Positions 17,454 through 25,848 of a stretch of DNA of 64,000 nt are shown piece by piece (within the stretch, counting starts at the first letter, position 1; every line of letters starts with the position of its first letter). The notes beneath the pieces were generated by a model. It was not told the origin of the DNA. It was given only the letters and a program-made list of their open reading frames with translations, and did no database searches. Source of the DNA: Lachnospiraceae bacterium (GTDB taxonomy: Bacteria > Bacillota > Clostridia > Lachnospirales > Lachnospiraceae); assembly GCA_024403355.1 (NCBI GenBank), contig JAKSRW010000003.1, positions 1 to 64,000 of the forward strand, read 5' to 3'. The position numbers were made by a program, and so were the translations under genes.

Positions 17454-17954
17454 TTAATCTCTTAATATTCCGGCTTTTTCAAGAATTTTACGTTGTAAAT
17501 CCTCCATTACGATGCGTTCATCATCCTCCATATGATCGTATCCGAAGAGATGAAGCATACTGTGAACTATCAGGAAGGAGAATTCACGAATTACACTGTG
17601 GCCGTACTCTTCTGCCTGGGCCTTGCATTTTTCCACTGAGATGATAATATCGCCAAGCATCAGTTCGCCGGTATCCATATCAAAATAGTCCTCGGCATGC
17701 TCCTCGATATCAGTAAATTCATTTGGTGATTCGTAGTCCACTAAAGGGAAGGAAAGAACATCCGTTGGTCTGTCGATGTCGCGGTATTCCTTATTTATGG
17801 CCTGAATGCCCGGATTATCCGTAAGAGTCAGATTTATCTGTACCTCATAAGGGCATTCCAGATAATCAAGTGACTGTTCGATAGCAAATTCAGCTGCCTT
17901 TTCGCAGTCGAAATCAAAGTGTTCGTCTGTTTCGTATTCAACAACAAAATTCAT
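17454..17954 (-). CDS. ybeY: endoribonuclease YbeY (16S rRNA maturation)
   Basis: 166 residues. The zinc site HxxxHxxxxxH is present as H131, H135 and H141 in HSMLHLFGYDH, together with RPTDVLSFP and GDIIIS. YbeY is a single-strand-specific RNase acting in 16S rRNA 3' end maturation and ribosome quality control. It follows phoH by 35 nt, the common Firmicutes order. Ribosome binding site GAAGGG 12 nt before the ATG; a short overlapping ATG inside that spacer would give only a four-codon peptide. Confidence 0.95.
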   Translation of the reverse strand: MNFVVEYETDEHFDFDCEKAAEFAIEQSLDYLECPYEVQINLTLTDNPGIQAINKEYRDIDRPTDVLSFPLVDYESPNEFTDIEEHAEDYFDMDTGELMLGDIIISVEKCKAQAEEYGHSVIREFSFLIVHSMLHLFGYDHMEDDERIVMEDLQRKILEKAGILRD

Positions 17955-17989
17955 AAAATAACCATGCCCTTCTGCCTGTACTGCAAAAA

Positions 17990-19000
17990 TTATTCTTTTC
18001 TTCTAAGATATGCCTTATGACTTGCGGACTTTGCATTTCTTGCCTGTTTTTCCTCGTATTTCTCGTAGGCAGTTACAATTTTCTGAACCAGAGGATGACG
18101 CACAACATCCTGGCTGGTCAGGAAAGAAAAGCCTATTTCATCGATTCCTTCGAGTACCTTCAGCGCTACATCAAGTCCCGAGGTCTGGCCTGCGGGAAGA
18201 TCCTTCTGTGTAAGGTCGCCGGTAATGATTACCTTTGAACCGAAGCCGATACGAGTCAAAAACATCTTCATCTGTGCCGGCGTAGTATTTTGAGCCTCAT
18301 CAAGGATAATAAATGCATTATCAAGTGTTCGTCCTCTCATATATGCAAGAGGAGCGACCTCGATAAGTCCTTTTTCTGAATTTTTCTGATAGCTGTCAGG
18401 TCCCATAATCTGATAAAGAGCGTCATATAAGGGCCTTAAATAGGGGTCAATCTTACTCTGCAGGTCTCCGGGAAGGAAGCCGAGCTTTTCGCCTGCTTCT
18501 ATAGCGGGACGGGTAAGAATGATTCTGCTGACCTCATTGTTCTTAAAGGCGGAAATGGCACAGGCCATAGCCAGATAGGTTTTACCTGTTCCTGCGGGAC
18601 CCATTCCGAATACAATCATTTTCTGGCGAATCTGATCCACATAGGTCTTTTGACCCATTGTTTTGGGTTTAATCGGTTTACCCTGAATAGTAAAACAGAT
18701 TAAGTCCTTATCGATTTCATTTATGATTCGCTCTCTGTCCTCATATACAAGTGAAAGGCAGTAATTAACGTTCTGTTCCGTAATCTGATTACCCTTTCTT
18801 GAATACTGAAGAAGCTCGTTTAACACACGTTTTGCAAGGTTTGAGTTAACCTCGTCACCTATTATCTTAATTTCAGAATCTCTGGCAATAACGCTGACAT
18901 TGAGGTTTTTCTCAATCAGCTTTATATAGCTGTCGCAGGCACCAAAAACATTTTGGATATGCTCTGCGGATATATTTATTTCATTTTCTACGATTGCCAT
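17990..19000 (-). CDS. phoH: PhoH family ATPase
   Basis: 336 residues from the ATG at 19000 (MAIVENEINISAEHIQ), which has AGGAGG at a spacing of 7. The frame stays open 17 codons further to a TTG, but those codons lie in the repeated leader hairpin. Walker A is GPAGTGKTYLA at about 133-143, Walker B is IILDEAQNTT. An N-terminal KH-like segment precedes the ATPase. PhoH proteins are cytoplasmic RNA-associated ATPases, probably helicases, and the phoH-ybeY pairing suggests a role in rRNA processing. It heads a long run of genes down to pdp. Confidence 0.93.
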   Translation of the reverse strand: MAIVENEINISAEHIQNVFGACDSYIKLIEKNLNVSVIARDSEIKIIGDEVNSNLAKRVLNELLQYSRKGNQITEQNVNYCLSLVYEDRERIINEIDKDLICFTIQGKPIKPKTMGQKTYVDQIRQKMIVFGMGPAGTGKTYLAMACAISAFKNNEVSRIILTRPAIEAGEKLGFLPGDLQSKIDPYLRPLYDALYQIMGPDSYQKNSEKGLIEVAPLAYMRGRTLDNAFIILDEAQNTTPAQMKMFLTRIGFGSKVIITGDLTQKDLPAGQTSGLDVALKVLEGIDEIGFSFLTSQDVVRHPLVQKIVTAYEKYEEKQARNAKSASHKAYLRRKE

Positions 19001-19004
19001 ATTT

Positions 19005-19034
19005 CCTCCTAATGCAACGAATGGAATGAGTTGC
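19005..19034 (-). repeat. RBS-hairpin repeat, copy 1 (phoH leader)
   Basis: Minus strand: GCAAC, 11-nt loop TCATTCCATTC, GTTGC, then ATTAGGAGGAAA and the phoH ATG. The element carries the ribosome binding site itself. Same sequence, with two loop changes, precedes dxs and GH43. It lies within the 5' leader, some 30 nt after the promoter. Confidence 0.8.
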
Positions 19035-19066
19035 TGAAAAATAATTTTCAAACTTTCCCATATAAA

Positions 19067-19094
19067 ATTATAGCAATTTACAAATATAATTCAA
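19067..19094 (-). promoter_or_regulatory. promoter of the phoH operon
   Basis: Minus-strand TTGAAT (19089-19094), 16-nt spacer, TGC-TATAAT (19067-19072). The -35 lies directly after the rpsU terminator T-run. Confidence 0.7.
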
Positions 19095-19095
19095 C

Positions 19096-19126
19096 AAAAA
19101 AATGACCTCTATCGAAAATAGAGGTC
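19096..19126 (-). terminator. Rho-independent terminator of rpsU
   Basis: Perfect hairpin TGACCTCTAT-TTTC-GATAGAGGTCA (one extra pair possible) followed on the minus strand by seven T. Confidence 0.92.
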
Positions 19127-19137
19127 ACAAAAATTAA

Positions 19138-19314
19138 TTATTTAAATTTTCTCTTGCGAGCTGCCTCAGACTTCTTCTTACGTCTTACGCTGGGCTTCTC
19201 ATAATGCTCTCTCTTGCGGATCTCCTGCTGGATACCAGCCTTAGCACAATTGCGCTTAAATCTACGAAGAGCGCTGTCTAATGATTCGTTTTCTTTTACG
19301 ATAACGTTTGACAT
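19138..19314 (-). CDS. rpsU: 30S ribosomal protein S21
   Basis: 58 codons. Product begins [20 protein letters not shown] and ends AARKRKFK, the standard S21 length and composition with a very basic C-terminal half. S21 sits on the small-subunit platform near the 3' end of 16S rRNA and helps initiation. GGAGGGAGG ribosome binding site 11 nt upstream. It has its own promoter inside the end of dxs and a strong terminator, so it is a single-gene unit as well as possible read-through from dxs. Confidence 0.97.
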   Translation of the reverse strand: MSNVIVKENESLDSALRRFKRNCAKAGIQQEIRKREHYEKPSVRRKKKSEAARKRKFK

Positions 19315-19400
19315 AGTCTCACACCTAACCTCCCTCCAGTTGTGAAATATGTGTCAGAACAACTGTTTGGGTATTCATTCTTTAACATGACACGAAAGTA

Positions 19401-19428
19401 ATTATATCATAATTTTACAGTTCGTCAA
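19401..19428 (-). promoter_or_regulatory. promoter of rpsU (overlaps 3' end of dxs)
   Basis: Minus-strand TTGACG (19423-19428), 16-nt spacer, TATAAT (19401-19406). The -35 lies within the last codons of dxs. Confidence 0.75.
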
Positions 19429-21280
19429 TAGTTTTTTTGATTTTTTCTTTAATTGTGAAAGGGTCAAAACCTATCTTGTCACGTAAATCTCTCGGAATAC
19501 CATGTTCTATAAATTCATTCGGAAGTGCAATGCTTCTGAATGTAATTTTCTTGTCATTTTCAAGTAAATATTCTGCTACAGCCTGACCGAAGCCGCCTCG
19601 TCTGACATTTTCTTCCGCAGTAATGATTGCCTGATGATCTTTTGCCAGCATATCAATCATTTCATAGTCAATGGGACTTACAAAACGGGCATTAACGAGT
19701 GTACAGTCTATGCCCTCTTCGCTGAGCTCTGCGGTGATAAGGTCCATAACCTTTACCATTTTACCTACAGCCAGAATTGCAAGCTTTGAACCCTTTTTAA
19801 GCAGTTCTGATTTACCGTATTCAATGGGAGTATGGCTTTCACAGCCGTAATATGCTTTTCCGCGGGGATATCTTATTGCTACAGGTCCGTTGTAAGCGCA
19901 GGCCCATTTAAGCATTTCAGATAATTCATCGGCGTTCTTAGGCGCCATAACAGTTAATCCCGGGATGGATGACAGATAAGAAATATCAAATATTCCCTGA
20001 TGTGTCTCACCGTCACAGCCTACTATTCCTGCTCTGTCAACGCAGAATGTAACCGGAAGCCTGTTAATACATACATCATGTATAATCTGGTCATAAGCAC
20101 GCTGAAGGAAGGTGGAATATACGGCTACAACGGGATGCATTCCGCAGGATGCCATACCTGCCGCAAATGTTACGGCATGCTCTTCTGCGATTCCCACATC
20201 AAAAAATCTTTTGGGAAAACGCTTTGACCAGGCAGAAAGACCTGTGCCGTCTGCCATGGCTGCAGTTACTGCCACGATATTTTTGTTTTTCTCTCCGATT
20301 TCAAGTATTGTCCTGCTGAAAATATCGGTATAAGATTCGCTGGTCTTTACTGTTATTTTCTCTCCGGTATTACAATTAAAAGGCTCAACACCGTGGAATT
20401 TTGAAGGATTATCTTCTGCGGGAGCATATCCTTTTCCCTTTTTGGTTATTACATGAACAATTACGGGATTGTTTGACTGCTCTGCCGCTTTAAAAGCATT
20501 CATCATCATGGGAATGTTATGACCGTTGATAGGTCCGATATAGGTGATTCCCATGTTCTCAAAAAGCATACCGGGAACAAAGAGACTTTTAATAGAATCC
20601 TTTGAGGTTTTCAGCTTTTTGAAGGCTTTTTCACCAATATAGGGAAGATTTTTAAGGGTATCCTCGAGATTGAGCTTAAAGCCGGTATATTTCCTGTTAG
20701 TTCGTATCTTACCGAGATATGTTGCAAGACCGCCTACATTCTCGGAAATAGACATTTTATTATCATTTAAAACAATTATAAGGTTTGACTTGAGTCTTCC
20801 TGCATTATTAAGTGCTTCGAAGGCCATACCGCCCGATAAGGCTCCGTCTCCGATTACCGCTACAACCTTATAGTTGTCTTTTTTCAGGTCTCTGGCTCTG
20901 ACTATACCGTCTGCCACGGAGATAGATGTAGATGCGTGACCTGCATTAAATGCATCACAGTCACTCTCAGAGGGTCTGGGAAAACCGCTGATTCCGCCGA
21001 ACTGACGAAGTGTAGAAAACATATCCTTACGTCCGGTGAGAATCTTATGTGTATAGCTTTGATGTCCTACATCGAATATCAGCTTATCCTTCGGGAAATC
21101 CATGAATTTATGCAGGGCTAATGTGAGTTCAACCGTACCAAGATTTGATGCAAGATGACCACCTGTTTTGCTGACATTTTTAATTAAAAAAAGTCTGATT
21201 TCTTTCGCTAATTCGCGAAGGTCTTCATCAGGAATCTTTTTTATATCATTTGGTTGATTAATCTGATCAAGGATACTCAT
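19415..21280 (-). CDS. dxs: 1-deoxy-D-xylulose-5-phosphate synthase
   Basis: 621 residues. Thiamine-diphosphate motif VIGDGALSGGMAFEALNNAG, substrate histidine in VGHQSYTHKIL, and the transketolase-like catalytic segment DVGIAEEHAVTFAAGMAS are all present, with the C-terminal transketolase domain. It makes DXP from pyruvate and glyceraldehyde-3-phosphate, the entry to the MEP isoprenoid pathway. ispA lies directly upstream, so the operon couples precursor entry with prenyl-chain extension. The start sits behind AGGAGG in the repeated RBS-hairpin element. Confidence 0.97.
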   Translation of the reverse strand: MSILDQINQPNDIKKIPDEDLRELAKEIRLFLIKNVSKTGGHLASNLGTVELTLALHKFMDFPKDKLIFDVGHQSYTHKILTGRKDMFSTLRQFGGISGFPRPSESDCDAFNAGHASTSISVADGIVRARDLKKDNYKVVAVIGDGALSGGMAFEALNNAGRLKSNLIIVLNDNKMSISENVGGLATYLGKIRTNRKYTGFKLNLEDTLKNLPYIGEKAFKKLKTSKDSIKSLFVPGMLFENMGITYIGPINGHNIPMMMNAFKAAEQSNNPVIVHVITKKGKGYAPAEDNPSKFHGVEPFNCNTGEKITVKTSESYTDIFSRTILEIGEKNKNIVAVTAAMADGTGLSAWSKRFPKRFFDVGIAEEHAVTFAAGMASCGMHPVVAVYSTFLQRAYDQIIHDVCINRLPVTFCVDRAGIVGCDGETHQGIFDISYLSSIPGLTVMAPKNADELSEMLKWACAYNGPVAIRYPRGKAYYGCESHTPIEYGKSELLKKGSKLAILAVGKMVKVMDLITAELSEEGIDCTLVNARFVSPIDYEMIDMLAKDHQAIITAEENVRRGGFGQAVAEYLLENDKKITFRSIALPNEFIEHGIPRDLRDKIGFDPFTIKEKIKKTIDEL

Positions 21281-21284
21281 TTTT

Positions 21285-21314
21285 CCTCCTAATGCAACGA
21301 ATCTAATGAGCTGC
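21285..21314 (-). repeat. RBS-hairpin repeat, copy 2 (dxs leader)
   Basis: Minus strand: GCAGC, loop TCATTAGATTC, GTTGC, then ATTAGGAGGAAAA and the dxs ATG. Compared with the other copies one stem base changed A to G, which still pairs as G-U, so the stem is kept. Here the element lies between two genes of one operon (ispA and dxs). Confidence 0.8.
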
Positions 21315-21324
21315 TTTTACAAAA

Positions 21325-22329
21325 TCAAAGCTTTCTGTAAATCAGGCTTTCAAATAAATTACTTAAGAACCTACTGCCGGAAGCTGCAGAATTAAGGCTT
21401 GAGATTGCGATATCAGTATACATTTTAACAAGAATTTGTGAATTTTCTATGCCGATTTGTCTGGCAACGGTGGATTTCTCGTTTCGTTCATCAATGTTTA
21501 CACTTTTACCTAAGGTCTGCACATCTGAAGTCATATCAAGTATATCATCCTCAATCTGAAAAGCAAGCCCAAGTGCTTTTCCGGCCTCTTCAAGCTTGGA
21601 TACTGCATCTGAATCTGCACCTGCCAGTATGCCGCCGCACATTAAGGCAATCTCAATTAGCTGAGAGGTCTTTAGCTCATAAATTCTGAGTGAATATTTT
21701 AAAAGATTTTCGTCACAGTTAAAATCTTTCAGATATTTATCAATTTCACTGAAGGATTTTGTATAATCATTTTCCGGACGATAACCGGTACAGGTATCGA
21801 GAACCTGACCGCCTATCATACCGTCATAGCCTGTTTTCTTTGAAAAAACGCTTAATGCCCAAAGAATAGCATTTCCGATATCTTTGCGGCTGTTATTGCG
21901 GATATCATCGAGATTATCGGTATATATTTTGGAGATAATTTCAAAGGCATAATTTAACAGTGCATCACCCGTAAGAATTCCCATGGCGTGCCCGAATTCA
22001 ATATGAGTTGTGGGCTTGCCGCGTCTTATAGTATCATTATCCATAGCGGGAAGATCATCATGGACCAGTGAATATGCATGTACGCATTCAAGTGCTGCGG
22101 CAAAGGGAACAGCATATTTCTCCTTAAGCTCCTTTGAGCCTTCAAAGATTTCGAAGGCCTTTAAAAGCATAATCGCACGAAGTCTTTTACCGCCGTTTAA
22201 GACACTGTAACGCATAGCTTCACAGATGCGGCCGTACTCGGGATATTTCGGAACATATGCATCCAAGAGCTTTTCGACATATAATCGTTCTTCATTTAAT
22301 TCATTTTTAAATAAATCAAAATTATCCAT
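21325..22329 (-). CDS. ispA: polyprenyl synthetase (farnesyl diphosphate synthase type)
   Basis: 334 residues, somewhat longer than the usual 290-300 because of an insertion around residues 170-200. First Asp-rich motif VHDDLPAMDND, second FQIEDDILDM, and the GGKRLR substrate-binding motif. The short-chain type is suggested by the two residues (PA) inserted in the first DDxxD motif, as in bacterial FPP synthases. It condenses DMAPP/IPP units to farnesyl or geranylgeranyl diphosphate. Lies between xseB and dxs. Confidence 0.92.
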   Translation of the reverse strand: MDNFDLFKNELNEERLYVEKLLDAYVPKYPEYGRICEAMRYSVLNGGKRLRAIMLLKAFEIFEGSKELKEKYAVPFAAALECVHAYSLVHDDLPAMDNDTIRRGKPTTHIEFGHAMGILTGDALLNYAFEIISKIYTDNLDDIRNNSRKDIGNAILWALSVFSKKTGYDGMIGGQVLDTCTGYRPENDYTKSFSEIDKYLKDFNCDENLLKYSLRIYELKTSQLIEIALMCGGILAGADSDAVSKLEEAGKALGLAFQIEDDILDMTSDVQTLGKSVNIDERNEKSTVARQIGIENSQILVKMYTDIAISSLNSAASGSRFLSNLFESLIYRKL

Positions 22330-22349
22330 GGAAAGTCCTTCCCGTAAAA

Positions 22350-22544
22350 TTATTCTTCCTCAAGAATTGTTACTTCGTTTTCAATATTTGAAATTGATTC
22401 ATCACATTCCCTGATTAATTCCTTGCCTTTTTTGTAAAGCTCAAAGGACTTTTCAAGGCTTGTTTCGCTGCTTTCAAGCTGTCTTAATATACTGTCAAGT
22501 TCGTTAAAGGTTTCTTCGATTGTTTTTTTATTTGAATCACTCAT
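22350..22544 (-). CDS. xseB: exodeoxyribonuclease VII small subunit
   Basis: 64 residues from the ATG at 22544 (MSDSNKKTIEETFNELDSIL). The frame's first possible start is a TTG one codon earlier. AGAAAGG lies 12 nt before the ATG. Two helices with the family core LRQLESSETSLEKSFELYKK. XseB binds several copies of XseA to form the single-strand DNA exonuclease. Directly follows xseA. Confidence 0.93.
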   Translation of the reverse strand: MSDSNKKTIEETFNELDSILRQLESSETSLEKSFELYKKGKELIRECDESISNIENEVTILEEE

Positions 22545-22567
22545 CAAAATCTTACCTTTCTTTGAAG

Positions 22568-23821
22568 CTACTTTATTACCGATGCATTTATGGTGCCGTC
22601 TTTTACCAGAATATTTATTGTATCGCCGTTATTAACCTTGTCAATCGAGTCGATATTTCGTCCTTCACTGTCAGTGACGTATGCATATCCCTGTTCCAGC
22701 TTGTTTGTGGGTGCAAGTCCGTCCAGTTTAGCCTTCATAAGCTCCAATAAATGCTTCTTCCCGGTTAATTTATTATGAAATGCATTTTCTGTCTGACTGT
22801 CATACTTTTCTAAATTATAACGGTAATTCTGCAGCTTCTTTTTTAATTCATGTTCAAGCTTTTCCGAATACTGGGCTGAACGCATCTTATAATTATCAAG
22901 TCTGTTTTGGGGACTGAAGTTCTTTAATGCAAGTATATATCTGCTGTTCATATCACGCGTCGACCTTATGCAGTCAAGCATATCCGTAAGAAGTCTTGAG
23001 TGATATTCCACAAGCTCAGATTTAAATGCACTGTATTCATAGACTGCTAATTCTGCAGCCTGTGAAGGTGTAGCGGCACGTCTGTCAGCCACAAAATCAA
23101 TAATAGTAAAATCAATTTCGTGACCTACCGCGGAAATTATCGGAACCGTACAGTTATACACGGTTCTGGCCAGTTCTTCATCATTGAAGCACCATAAGTC
23201 CTCGATAGAACCGCCGCCTCTTCCGATTATCACGCAGTCAGGCCTTATTTTTTCCATTCTTTTTAAACCGGCAATCAGGGTCTGTGCAGCACCGTTACCC
23301 TGAACGGTAGCGGGATAAACAATGATTTTAAGATGGGGATTACGCCTTCTGCTGACATTTATTATATCCTGAAGTGCCGCACCGTTTTCAGCGGTAATAA
23401 CACCGAGAGTTCTTACATATTTCGGCAACTGCTTTTTATGTTCTTCTAAAAACAATCCTTCTGCATTCAGCTTAGCCTTTAATGCTTCAAACTGTTCATA
23501 AACGGAACCGACTCCGTCTTCCTCCAAAACTGAGCAATAAAGCTGGTAGCGGCCTGCCTGAGGATATACACCGATATATCCGCCGGCCTTAACCATAATA
23601 CCGTCTCTTGGCCTGCATTTAATTCCTAAAGCCTTTGCATAATTAAATATTACCGCCGGCAGCTGAGCATTACCGTCCTTCAGAGTAAAGAAAATATGCC
23701 CTGAACTTTCTCTGCAATTAGATATTTCACCTTTTATGCATACCGAGCCCAGAACATAGTCCCTCTTTATAATACTTGCAATATATTCAGTTATTTGAGT
23801 AACAGAGAATTCTTTAATCAT
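22568..23821 (-). CDS. xseA: exodeoxyribonuclease VII large subunit
   Basis: 417 residues. N-terminal OB-fold (residues 1-100, with [20 protein letters not shown]), then the catalytic domain with [35 protein letters not shown] and [20 protein letters not shown], a coiled-coil region and a small C-terminal beta part. The usual motif SxxGAAxxD reads ENGAALQD here. Degrades single-stranded DNA from both ends into oligonucleotides. ATG overlaps the nusB stop by 4 nt. Confidence 0.95.
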   Translation of the reverse strand: MIKEFSVTQITEYIASIIKRDYVLGSVCIKGEISNCRESSGHIFFTLKDGNAQLPAVIFNYAKALGIKCRPRDGIMVKAGGYIGVYPQAGRYQLYCSVLEEDGVGSVYEQFEALKAKLNAEGLFLEEHKKQLPKYVRTLGVITAENGAALQDIINVSRRRNPHLKIIVYPATVQGNGAAQTLIAGLKRMEKIRPDCVIIGRGGGSIEDLWCFNDEELARTVYNCTVPIISAVGHEIDFTIIDFVADRRAATPSQAAELAVYEYSAFKSELVEYHSRLLTDMLDCIRSTRDMNSRYILALKNFSPQNRLDNYKMRSAQYSEKLEHELKKKLQNYRYNLEKYDSQTENAFHNKLTGKKHLLELMKAKLDGLAPTNKLEQGYAYVTDSEGRNIDSIDKVNNGDTINILVKDGTINASVIK

Positions 23822-24228
23822 TCTTTTATTAGCTTTGATAAAACACCATTAATAAAGCTGTAGGAAGAATCACTTCCGTACTGCTTTGCAATCTCTATCG
23901 CTTCATTGGCTGCAACCTTATCAGGTACTTCTTCATCGTAGATAATCTCGTATGCGGCCATTCTTAAAATGCTGAGATCGATTTTGCTGAATCTGTCGAG
24001 CTTCCAGCCGATGGCTGCAGTCTCGATAGTATGCTCAATCTCACCGAGCTTTTCAATTACTGCGTCATATTTTTCCATTATGACGGCTTTATCTTCCTCG
24101 CTAAAGGTCTCGGGATCAACGAAGAGCTGAAAATAAAGCTCATTCTGCTCCTCAATCTCTTCTTTCTCGTGAAAATCCTTTAAATATAAAAGCTTTATAA
24201 CATTCTCTCTTACATTTCTGCGATTCAT
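23818..24228 (-). CDS. nusB: transcription antitermination factor NusB
   Basis: 136 residues, all-helical. Basic N-terminus [20 protein letters not shown]-terminal [20 protein letters not shown] and [20 protein letters not shown], the standard NusB signature. With NusE (S10) it binds boxA RNA and prevents early termination of rRNA transcription. An acidic insert at about residues 20-60 is slightly longer than usual. AGGAG ribosome binding site. Second gene of the Asp23-to-dxs operon. Confidence 0.95.
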   Translation of the reverse strand: MNRRNVRENVIKLLYLKDFHEKEEIEEQNELYFQLFVDPETFSEEDKAVIMEKYDAVIEKLGEIEHTIETAAIGWKLDRFSKIDLSILRMAAYEIIYDEEVPDKVAANEAIEIAKQYGSDSSYSFINGVLSKLIKE

Positions 24229-24243
24229 AATTCTCCTAAATTA

Positions 24244-24588
24244 TCAGACAATAACGCCAACGATTCTGACATTAACATCAGAAACTGTGACACCTGTCAT
24301 ATTCTCAATTGCAGACTTTACTCTTTCCTGAACCTTCTCTGAAACATCAGGAATACCGAAGCCGTACTTAATGTTAATATATACATCAGCAAAAACGGTT
24401 CTGTTTTCGAATCTGATCTTTATTCCCTTTGAATTATTCTTTACACCGATTTTTGCTACAATTTCATTTGTAAGATTTCCGGCAAGTGAAACTACACCGT
24501 CAACCTCAGATGCGGCAAGGCCTGCAATGCTTGCTACAACATTCTCTGAAATTTTAACATCACCGATTATATTCTTCTTATCTGTCAT
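24244..24588 (-). CDS. Asp23/Gls24 family envelope stress protein
   Basis: 114 residues from the ATG at 24588 (MTDKKNIIGDVKISENVVAS). The longer frame's ATG at 24606 overlaps the GGAGG ribosome binding site and is rejected. Family core: VASIAGLAASEVDGVVSLAG and ADVYINIKYGFGIPDVSEKV. These proteins are peripheral membrane or cytoplasmic proteins linked to envelope stress; in Firmicutes one copy typically precedes nusB, as here. First gene of the operon continuing through dxs. No convincing promoter was identified. Confidence 0.9.
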   Translation of the reverse strand: MTDKKNIIGDVKISENVVASIAGLAASEVDGVVSLAGNLTNEIVAKIGVKNNSKGIKIRFENRTVFADVYINIKYGFGIPDVSEKVQERVKSAIENMTGVTVSDVNVRIVGVIV

Positions 24589-24629
24589 TTCAAACTTTTC
24601 CTCCATTTATTCCGGAAGTAAGATAATTG

Positions 24630-24665
24630 TAAAATTGACTGCCACATTATTAACGTGGCAGTCAA
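24630..24665 (-). terminator. Rho-independent terminator of efp
   Basis: Minus-strand stem TTGACTGCCAC / GTGGCAGTCAA, 9-nt loop, followed by TTTT. Eleven perfect base pairs. Confidence 0.92.
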
Positions 24666-24676
24666 CTAAACGATGA

Positions 24677-25234
24677 TTAAACTCTCTTTAAGTACTCACC
24701 TGTACGAGTATCAATCTGAATCTTATCACCACGCTCAACAAATAACGGAACTGCTACCTGAGCACCTGTCTCAACAAAAGCGGGCTTTGTAGCACCGGTA
24801 GCTGTATCACCCTTGAAGCCGGGCTCTGTATCAGTAATCTCAAGCTCTACGAACATAGGAGGCTCAACTGAGAATACCTTGCCCTGATATGAAAGCATCT
24901 TAACGATTTCGTTTTCCTTAACGAACTTAAGAGCATCGCCAACCTCTTCCTCAGATAAAGCAATCTGCTCATAATCCTCTGTGTTCATGAAGTTGTACAT
25001 ATCGCCATCAGCGTAAAGATACTGCATATCTGACTTCTCGATATGAGCCGTAGGACATTTGTCTACAGGGTTGAAAGTTGTCTCAATTACACCGCCGTTG
25101 ATAATATCTCTTAATTTTGTTCTAACAAAAGCAGCACCCTTACCAGGCTTAACATGCTGGAATTCGATAACCTGACAAACCTTACCGTTAACCTCAAGTG
25201 TCATACCATTTCTAAAATCACCTGCTGAAATCAT
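24677..25234 (-). CDS. efp: elongation factor P
   Basis: 185 residues in three beta-barrel domains. N-terminus [20 protein letters not shown], functional loop [12 protein letters not shown] with the conserved Lys between Gly residues, C-terminal [20 protein letters not shown] rescues ribosomes stalled at polyproline stretches, which fits the several Pro-rich linkers encoded in this window. GGAGG ribosome binding site. Has its own promoter region (with a palindrome) and terminator. Confidence 0.97.
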   Translation of the reverse strand: MISAGDFRNGMTLEVNGKVCQVIEFQHVKPGKGAAFVRTKLRDIINGGVIETTFNPVDKCPTAHIEKSDMQYLYADGDMYNFMNTEDYEQIALSEEEVGDALKFVKENEIVKMLSYQGKVFSVEPPMFVELEITDTEPGFKGDTATGATKPAFVETGAQVAVPLFVERGDKIQIDTRTGEYLKRV

Positions 25235-25275
25235 AATAATCCTCCAAATATTAAATCATTTAACTAATTCATTGT

Positions 25276-25300
25276 ATTATATAGTTGAAATAATTTCAAC
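25276..25300 (-). promoter_or_regulatory. efp promoter -10 with overlapping perfect palindrome
   Basis: The -10 TATAAT (minus strand, 25276-25281) is followed upstream by the perfect 17-nt palindrome GTTGAAATTATTTCAAC (25284-25300), which fills the spacer and reaches the -35 region. The -35 itself is poor (CTGTTG/AACTGT). A weak -35 plus a spacer palindrome suggests an operator, but no regulator is known. Confidence 0.45.
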
Positions 25301-25371
25301 AGTTTTTTTCAAAAAGTTAAAAATATTAAACTATATTAAACAAAAAAATATATATATTTAAGTCTTACGAC

Positions 25372-25803
25372 TTATAATATATCGAAAAAGAACTGTAATG
25401 CCTCTTTGTAGCCCTCAAAGCCCTTACCGTAAATCTGCTTGGCACAGATATCCTTTATTACGGAATTGCCTCTTAATGCCTCTTTTTGTGTAATATCGGG
25501 AATATAAACCTCTACCACGGGGCATTTTAAAAGTAAAAGTGCATCTCTGATTGCATAGCTGTACTGACCGAAGGCTGCGGGATTAATGATTACACCTTCA
25601 TAATCGTCTTCAAATGCATTATGGATAAAATCTATTATTTCACCCTCATAATTACTCTGGCGGATATCGGTTCCGAAACCTAAATCCTCTGCCCACTGGT
25701 CTATCTGAAAGCAAAGCTCGTCATAATCATCGATACCGTAGAGGTCGGTTCGATAGACACCCAGCATATCAAGATTAGGACCGTTAATAATCATAATATT
25801 CAT
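25372..25803 (-). CDS. type II 3-dehydroquinate dehydratase-like protein with altered active site
   Basis: 143 residues from the ATG at 25803, which has AGGTGG 6 nt upstream; the frame also opens at a GTG three codons earlier. The fold signature is clear: IINGPNLDMLG, QSNYEGEIIDFIH, YSYAIRDAL, PVVEVY. But the catalytic positions differ from the family: LG-x-R-E-P reads LGVYRTD, the T-H-T-S histidine reads G-Q-Y-S, and EVH(I/L)SN reads EVYIPD. A shikimate-pathway role is therefore doubtful. The neighbourhood (yqeG upstream, efp downstream) is where clostridia keep aroQ, without aroE or pepP here. Confidence 0.75.
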   Translation of the reverse strand: MNIMIINGPNLDMLGVYRTDLYGIDDYDELCFQIDQWAEDLGFGTDIRQSNYEGEIIDFIHNAFEDDYEGVIINPAAFGQYSYAIRDALLLLKCPVVEVYIPDITQKEALRGNSVIKDICAKQIYGKGFEGYKEALQFFFDIL

Positions 25804-25848
25804 TAATACCACCTAAGCCTTTCAAATTACGAAACATATTTAATGAAA

